The position numbers and the translations under genes were made by a program. This document shows positions 1-6,358 of a DNA stretch of 6,358 nt, piece after piece. Source of the stretch: Verrucomicrobiota bacterium (GTDB lineage: Bacteria; Verrucomicrobiota; Kiritimatiellia; Kiritimatiellales; Pontiellaceae); NCBI GenBank assembly GCA_003532555.1, contig DOEU01000034.1, forward strand, positions 1-6,358, in the 5' to 3' direction. Positions within the stretch are counted from its first letter, which is position 1. Every line of letters starts with the position of its first letter. The notes beneath the pieces are model-generated. The model was not told where the DNA came from. It ran no database searches and saw only the letters and a program-made list of their open reading frames with translations.

Positions 1-1972
<1,972 letters not shown>

Positions 1973-1974
<2 letters not shown>

Positions 1975-1977
1975 GGA
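1973..1977 (+). promoter_or_regulatory. Ribosome binding site of gyrA
   Basis: AAGGA lies 6 nt before the gyrA ATG and overlaps the gyrB TAA stop (1972-1974). An in-frame TGA (1981-1983) stands directly before the ATG, so no upstream start is possible and the ATG at 1984 is fixed. The tight spacing suggests that ribosomes finishing gyrB can reinitiate on gyrA, helping to match subunit amounts (inference). Confidence 0.8.
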
Positions 1978-1983
1978 CTGTGA

Positions 1984-4518
1984 ATGAGTGAAGTAAGCCA
2001 AGAACGAGTTGATTTAATCAATATTGAAGATGAAATGCAGCGTGCCTATATCGACTATTCGATGTCGGTGATTGTAGGACGCGCCTTGCCGGACGCACGT
2101 GATGGGTTAAAGCCTGGGAATCGCCGGATTTTGTATGCGATGAAAGAGCGAGGTTGGACACATAGCAAGGCTTATGTGAAGTGTGCGAAAGTAGTTGGTG
2201 AAGTGATTGGTAACTATCACCCCCATGGAGATACGGCAGTATACGATACGATTGTTCGGATGGCGCAGGATTTTGCGATGCGGGGGATGTTAATTGATGG
2301 CCAAGGAAACTTCGGTTCAATCGATGGTGATCGCGCGGCAGCGTATCGTTATACTGAGTGTCGGTTGCGTCCGTTGGCAGAAGAGCTGCTGGCAGATATT
2401 GATAAGAACACTGTTGATATGCGCCCCAACTTCGATGAGTCATTGATGGAGCCCGCGGTATTACCTGCTCGTGTTCCTAATTTACTTGTGAATGGTTCCA
2501 CAGGAATCGCGGTGGGGATGGCCACCAACATTCCTCCTCATAATTTAAGCGAAGTCATCGATGGTACGATTGCGCTGATTGATGACCCTGATATTTCTGT
2601 GGAAGCGTTGTGTGAACACATTAAGGGGCCGGACTTCCCGACGGGGGGTACAGTGTATGGATTAAACGCTGTTCGAGATCTTTACATGACAGGTCGTGGT
2701 AAGATTAAGATGCGCGGCAAGGCAATCATTGAAGAAGAAGATAGCGGCAAAGCGCGCATCATAATTCATGAAATTCCATATGCACTAAACAAAACCCTTT
2801 TAATTCAGAAAATGGTTCAGCTCGTTCGTGACAAAAAATTGGAAGGCATTTCTGATATCCGAGATGAGTCAGGCAAAGAAGGCATTCGCTTGGTACTGGA
2901 GTTGAAGCGGTCTGCAGTTCCCAATGTGCTATTGAACAACCTGTTTAAATTTACACAGTTGGGATCAACGTTTGGTGCGATTATGCTGGCGATTGATAAA
3001 GGCAAACCTCGGGTGATGAACTTGAAAGAGGTTTTACATTGCTTCGTAACACATCGATTTGAAGTGATTACGCGCCGGACGCAGTTTGAGTTGGATAAAG
3101 CTCAGGCACGGGCTCACATCTTAGAAGGCCTATTGCTTGCCATGGATAACATGGATGAGGTGGTTCGCATTATTCGTGATTCGAAAGACCGAGAAGAGGC
3201 GCAAAATCGCTTAATTGAAATGTTTAGTTTTACGGAAACGCAGGCAAAAGCAATTTTGGATATGCGTCTCTATCAACTCACAGGGCTAGAACGCGGCAAG
3301 GTTGAGGCAGAGTATGCTGAGCTGCAAAAGTTAATGGAATATCTGGAAGATTTACTCGCACATCCAGAAAAAATCTATGCGGTTATGAAAGAAGATTTGA
3401 GTGAGATTCGGGCTAAATATGGTGAAACCCGTCGGACAGAACTTTCGATTGATGAAGGTGAGATAGATATTGAGGATCTGATCGCAGATGAACCATGTGT
3501 GATTACTCTCTCTAGTACAGGTTATATTAAGCGCGTTCCAACCGATACCTATCGCCAACAGCGGCGAGGCGGAAAAGGGGTTATGGGCATGAACACCAAA
3601 GACGAGGATTTCGTTGAACATGTTTTTACGGCCTCCACCCATGATTATTTGCTTTGCTTTACTGAGGCAGGACGAATGTATTGGCTGAAAGCCTACCGCG
3701 TGCCGGAGGGTTCTCGACAGAGTCGCGGGCGTTCGTTAGCGAATGTATTGCAGATGGCCCAAGATGAAAAATTGGCAGCAATTATTTGTGTGCGTGACTT
3801 GGATGATGATCAACACCAGCTTTTGATGGCGACCCAAAAAGGGGTTGTGAAAAAGACGGTTCTATCCGCCTACAAGAACGTGCGTGTTGCAGGAATTAAT
3901 GCGATCAAGATTGATGAAGATGATCAGCTCATTGGGGTTGTTTTAACCGATGGCGATAACGATGTGATGTTAAGTATGCGTAATGGCAAGTCCATTCGTT
4001 TCCATGAGAGGGGCGCTCGTTCCATGGGCCGAGTCTCTCGCGGAGTTCGTGGTGTTAGGCTTGAGGGCGATGATCGAGTGGTCTCAATCGATATCGTTGA
4101 TACACAGGCAAGTATGATGGCAATTACCGAGAATGGCTACGGGAAGCGGACGAGCTTTGATGAATACCGCACACAGAGTCGTGGCGGGAAAGGGATTATC
4201 AGCATTCAAACATCCGAAAGAAATGGAATTGTGGTGAGTGCACATGCGGTAACCGATGAAAATCGTTTGATGTTGATCACTGATGGGGGCCAGATGATTT
4301 GTATTGGTGCCAGTGATCTTCGCGTAATCGGCAGGAATACCCAAGGCGTTCGTCTCTTCAATCTCAAGGATGGAGATAAGCTTGTTTCAGCAGCAGTTCT
4401 CGCTCCAGAGGACATTGAAGAGTCGCTTGTATCGGGGGATTCTAAAGTAAGCGAGGAGCAGGCCTCGGAAAGTTCAGATGAAAAGACTGCTTCGGATGAG
4501 TCGGAAGCTACAGATTAA
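1984..4518 (+). CDS. gyrA: DNA gyrase subunit A
   Basis: GyrA is the DNA-cleaving and DNA-wrapping subunit of gyrase (844 residues, near the usual 820-880). The winged-helix domain (about 8-155) contains [12 protein letters not shown] (78-89) and the catalytic Tyr Y123 with its helper R122 in [10 protein letters not shown]. At the quinolone-determining positions, E. coli S83 corresponds to T84 and D87 to D88. The tower domain (about 156-330) and the coiled coil with C-gate (about 330-490) follow. The C-terminal beta-pinwheel (about 505-805) carries the GyrA box QRRGGKG at 526-532, which separates gyrase from topoisomerase IV ParC and is needed for DNA wrapping. A second box-like QSRGGKG lies at 731-737. 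Residues 806-844 form a disordered Ser/Glu/Asp-rich tail. The gene starts 9 nt after gyrB. Its TAA overlaps the stop of the convergent ppa gene. The frame is intact and all expected key residues are present. Confidence 0.99.
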   Translation: MSEVSQERVDLINIEDEMQRAYIDYSMSVIVGRALPDARDGLKPGNRRILYAMKERGWTHSKAYVKCAKVVGEVIGNYHPHGDTAVYDTIVRMAQDFAMRGMLIDGQGNFGSIDGDRAAAYRYTECRLRPLAEELLADIDKNTVDMRPNFDESLMEPAVLPARVPNLLVNGSTGIAVGMATNIPPHNLSEVIDGTIALIDDPDISVEALCEHIKGPDFPTGGTVYGLNAVRDLYMTGRGKIKMRGKAIIEEEDSGKARIIIHEIPYALNKTLLIQKMVQLVRDKKLEGISDIRDESGKEGIRLVLELKRSAVPNVLLNNLFKFTQLGSTFGAIMLAIDKGKPRVMNLKEVLHCFVTHRFEVITRRTQFELDKAQARAHILEGLLLAMDNMDEVVRIIRDSKDREEAQNRLIEMFSFTETQAKAILDMRLYQLTGLERGKVEAEYAELQKLMEYLEDLLAHPEKIYAVMKEDLSEIRAKYGETRRTELSIDEGEIDIEDLIADEPCVITLSSTGYIKRVPTDTYRQQRRGGKGVMGMNTKDEDFVEHVFTASTHDYLLCFTEAGRMYWLKAYRVPEGSRQSRGRSLANVLQMAQDEKLAAIICVRDLDDDQHQLLMATQKGVVKKTVLSAYKNVRVAGINAIKIDEDDQLIGVVLTDGDNDVMLSMRNGKSIRFHERGARSMGRVSRGVRGVRLEGDDRVVSIDIVDTQASMMAITENGYGKRTSFDEYRTQSRGGKGIISIQTSERNGIVVSAHAVTDENRLMLITDGGQMICIGASDLRVIGRNTQGVRLFNLKDGDKLVSAAVLAPEDIEESLVSGDSKVSEEQASESSDEKTASDESEATD

Positions 4519-4529
4519 CCGTAGCTTTC
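4503..4529. terminator. Possible bidirectional terminator hairpin between gyrA and ppa
   Basis: A 9-bp inverted repeat pairs GGAAGCTAC (4503-4511) with GTAGCTTTC (4521-4529), with one G-U pair in the + strand RNA. The 9-nt loop (4512-4520) holds the stop codons of both gyrA and ppa. On the + strand the stem runs into TTTCTTCG and then a moderately T-rich stretch; on the - strand no U-tract follows. It is therefore at best a weak intrinsic terminator, more convincing for gyrA than for ppa. The repeat could be chance within coding sequence, but its exact centring on the gene junction favours a function. Confidence 0.45.
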
Positions 4530-5126
4530 TTCGTAATCTTCCATAGAGGCGCGAACTACTTTGAGAGCGTGATCACGACCGTAAGTATCAGTTATTTTAA
4601 CATCCCGTTCGTGACCAGGTACGCGCTTATAGGATTCAAAATAATGGCGCAAACGCTCTAGAAGGGCGGATGACATTTCAGAGATGTCTGTAGCATGTTT
4701 CCAGAATTCATCGTTATGAAGTATGGCAATAATTTTGTCGTCAGCTTCTCCCTTATCGACCATTTGTAGACCTCCGATCACGCGTGCGGTTAAAATTACT
4801 TCGGAGCGATTAATAGGACGCTCTGTAACCACACAAATATCAAGAGGGTCTCCATCACCTCGCTTGGCTTTTGGAGATAGCTTCGTAACACTAGATCCGC
4901 AGTAGGTTTGAGGGATAAACCCATAAAGCATAGGAGTAAGCGATGAGGTGAGCTGGGGACGATCAACACGGAGGTATCCAGTTGATTTATCTACCTCGTA
5001 CTTTACCGAGCAAAGAGGGGTCATCTCGATGAAAGCGTTAACCACTTCTGGAGCATTTTCCCCAGCCTCTAGTCCGTGCCAGGGGTGTGGACGCCAGCGA
5101 TAAAATGATTTTGGAAAAGAAGCCAT
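4515..5126 (-). CDS. ppa: Inorganic pyrophosphatase, family I (long, chlamydial-type form)
   Basis: This soluble cytoplasmic enzyme hydrolyses pyrophosphate to two phosphates with Mg2+, pulling DNA, RNA, tRNA-charging and sugar-nucleotide reactions forward. The 203-residue protein contains the family I signature DGDPLDI (91-97). Aligned from memory to E. coli Ppa, the active-site set is complete: K42 and E44 (KYEVDK), R56 (VDR), Y68 (LYGF), D91, D93 and D96 (metal site), D124, D129 and K131 (VDKGEADDK), and Y166-K167 (ESYKR). It is longer than E. coli Ppa (about 175 residues). The extra N-terminus with HPWHG (14-18), a longer stretch before the metal site, and TYCG (74-77) resemble chlamydial Ppa. 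The ATG at 5126 is preceded by AGGA, and an in-frame TAA (5139-5141) rules out a longer form. The gene follows murA by 19 nt on the same strand and is probably co-transcribed. It is not family II, since it lacks DHH motifs. Confidence 0.97.
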   Translation of the reverse strand: MASFPKSFYRWRPHPWHGLEAGENAPEVVNAFIEMTPLCSVKYEVDKSTGYLRVDRPQLTSSLTPMLYGFIPQTYCGSSVTKLSPKAKRGDGDPLDICVVTERPINRSEVILTARVIGGLQMVDKGEADDKIIAILHNDEFWKHATDISEMSSALLERLRHYFESYKRVPGHERDVKITDTYGRDHALKVVRASMEDYEESYG

Positions 5127-5132
5127 ATTGTG

Positions 5133-5136
5133 TCCT
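5133..5136 (-). promoter_or_regulatory. Ribosome binding site of ppa
   Basis: AGGA on the - strand ends 6 nt before the ppa ATG, inside the 19-nt murA-ppa gap. The gap is otherwise very A/T-rich and contains an in-frame stop upstream of the start. The spacing is normal and fixes the ATG at 5126 as the start. Confidence 0.75.
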
Positions 5137-5145
5137 ATTTATTAT

Positions 5146-6358
5146 TTATGATTCGCGAACCATATTCGCACCAAGCTGGGTAAGTCGATCTTCAATTGCT
5201 TCATATCCACGATCAATAACATCTGCATTTTTTATGAGGCTTTCTCCGCTGGCACAGCATGCGGCAATTAGCATGGCCATTCCGGCTCGTATATCCGGAC
5301 TGGTTAAGGTACTGCCTCGCAGTTGGGTGGGACCAACGACGACAACACGATGTGGATCGCAAGGGATAATATTGGCGCCCATACTCATGAGATGGTCGAC
5401 GAAGTACATGCGGCTCTCAAACATTTTTTCAAAGAAGAGGGTGGTGCCTTTGGTTTGCGTGGCGAGGACAATAGCAACACTCATTAGGTCGGATGGGAAG
5501 GCGGGCCAAATACCGTCTTCAATTTTAGGGGTATCGTTCCCAATATCACCTTGGATGGTTCGACCGATCTGTTGGGGTAGATGTAGGGTTCCGGTTTCAT
5601 CAACCCGCCATTTCACACCGAGGCGTGCATAGGTGCGTTGCATAATGTTTAAGACGAGGGGGTCGCCGGCATGGGGGATGGTGAGTTCACCTCCAGTTGA
5701 AACAGCGGCGGCAATGAAGCTCCCGATTTCGATGTAGTCGGGCTGAACTCGATGGGTTGTACCGTGTAGTGAAGCAACGCCTTCGACATGAATCCGATTC
5801 GTGCCAATTCCGCTGATGGAGGCTCCCATAGCATTAAGTAGATTTGCTAGGTCCTGCACGTGTGGTTCGCAGGCGGCATTGTAGATGATGGTTTCTCCTT
5901 CTGCTAGTGTAGCTGCCATTAAGATATTTTCAGTGGCAGTGACGCTGGCTTCATCTAATACAATTTCTGCGCCAGTGAGGCGGGTACTTGAAAATTGATA
6001 GGCATGGTTGATTTCGATATCGATGCCAAGCGCAGTGAGTCCATGAAGGTGGGTATCGAGGCGACGGCGTCCGATCACATCACCTCCCGGAGGATGAATG
6101 GTGGCGCTGCCGTAGCGGGCGGTTAGAGGACCGGCCATGAGGATGGAAGTTCGAACGCGCGCGCAGAGTTCGGCATCGAGCTCGGTTTGTTGAATGGCGG
6201 CGGCATGGAGAGTAAGGGCATGATCATTTCTCTCAATATGAACTCCGAGTGCTTCGAGTAATTCGAGCATTACCATAACATCTTTAATGAGGGGGATGTT
6301 TTCTAGGGTGATCGGTTGGTCTGTTAGCAAGGAGGCGGCAAGCATGGGCAAAACCGCA
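5146..6358 (-). CDS. murA: UDP-N-acetylglucosamine 1-carboxyvinyltransferase (MurA), partial (5' end outside window), Asp-type active site
   Basis: MurA transfers enolpyruvate from PEP to UDP-GlcNAc, the first committed step of cytoplasmic peptidoglycan synthesis. The frame runs off the window edge. About 23 N-terminal residues are missing, including the conserved Lys-Asn pair (E. coli K22-N23), so the TTG at 6351 is internal, within an ALPILFAALL-like segment. Residues are counted here from that TTG. The EPT fold motifs are in order: ARVRTSI (64-70); the catalytic loop PPGGDVIGRRRLDTH (87-101); SVTATENI (136-143); AFPSDL (284-289) with the catalytic-base equivalent D288; FESRM (311-315); R355; and DRGYEAIEDRL (380-390) with R381. 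The loop residue equal to E. coli Cys115 is Asp (D91), the form found in Mycobacterium, Chlamydia and Borrelia MurA. Estimated full length is about 425, normal for the family. The paralogue AroA is excluded by the PPGG loop and the MurA C-terminus. The stop lies 19 nt before ppa. Confidence 0.97.
   Translation of the reverse strand, partial: AVLPMLAASLLTDQPITLENIPLIKDVMVMLELLEALGVHIERNDHALTLHAAAIQQTELDAELCARVRTSILMAGPLTARYGSATIHPPGGDVIGRRRLDTHLHGLTALGIDIEINHAYQFSSTRLTGAEIVLDEASVTATENILMAATLAEGETIIYNAACEPHVQDLANLLNAMGASISGIGTNRIHVEGVASLHGTTHRVQPDYIEIGSFIAAAVSTGGELTIPHAGDPLVLNIMQRTYARLGVKWRVDETGTLHLPQQIGRTIQGDIGNDTPKIEDGIWPAFPSDLMSVAIVLATQTKGTTLFFEKMFESRMYFVDHLMSMGANIIPCDPHRVVVVGPTQLRGSTLTSPDIRAGMAMLIAACCASGESLIKNADVIDRGYEAIEDRLTQLGANMVRES

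Noticed and set aside
2018..2443. A 141-residue open frame on the - strand inside gyrA
   Set aside because: It is antisense to the most conserved part of gyrA, has a His/Ser-rich composition typical of shadow frames, and shows no known domain.
5127..5150. An internal promoter for ppa in the A/T-rich murA-ppa gap
   Set aside because: There are -10-like A/T runs on the - strand, but no convincing -35 partner at the right spacing. The richness in A/T is explained by the stop codon and ribosome binding region.
5087..5632. A 181-residue open frame on the + strand, across the ppa start and the murA 3' part
   Set aside because: It lies antisense to two well-conserved genes, its predicted protein has no recognisable family features, and murA and ppa explain the region completely.
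6349..6351. TTG as the start codon of murA
   Set aside because: The frame continues to the window edge and this point aligns to about E. coli residue 26; the conserved Lys-Asn pair should lie just outside.

Overview
The window holds four housekeeping genes in two convergent pairs. On the + strand are the 3' part of gyrB (1-1974, its 5' end outside the window) and a complete gyrA (1984-4518). On the - strand are murA (6358-5146, its 5' end outside the window) and a complete ppa (5126-4515). Coding density is almost total. The only gaps are 9 nt between gyrB and gyrA and 19 nt between murA and ppa, and gyrA and ppa overlap by 4 nt at their stop codons. No stretch over 300 bases lacks a gene. 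I see no tRNA, rRNA, insertion sequence, CRISPR array or phage gene.

The best-supported guess for the organism is a Gram-negative-type bacterium of the PVC superphylum (Verrucomicrobiota, Lentisphaerota, Kiritimatiellota or relatives). Three observations support this. The inorganic pyrophosphatase has the long form I recall from Chlamydia, with an N-terminal HPWHG motif and a [10 protein letters not shown] metal site. MurA carries Asp in place of the catalytic-loop Cys, as chlamydial MurA does. GyrB has the large insert in its TOPRIM region seen in many Gram-negative lineages. This is recall from protein families, not a database search, and the phylum is not settled. Base composition looks moderate and even across the window, with no sign of a transferred segment.

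GyrB and GyrA form the A2B2 DNA gyrase and are almost certainly co-transcribed, with the gyrA ribosome binding site overlapping the gyrB stop. GyrA keeps the catalytic Tyr and the GyrA box, so the enzyme should supercoil DNA negatively. The opposite pair, murA then ppa, looks like a short operon. MurA makes the first committed peptidoglycan precursor, and Ppa hydrolyses pyrophosphate from biosynthetic reactions. The two operons meet at an inverted repeat whose loop contains both stop codons and which may help end transcription from either side.

I found no previously undescribed system here. The most noteworthy points are the Cys-to-Asp change in MurA, which predicts intrinsic fosfomycin insensitivity, and the compact convergent gene end.
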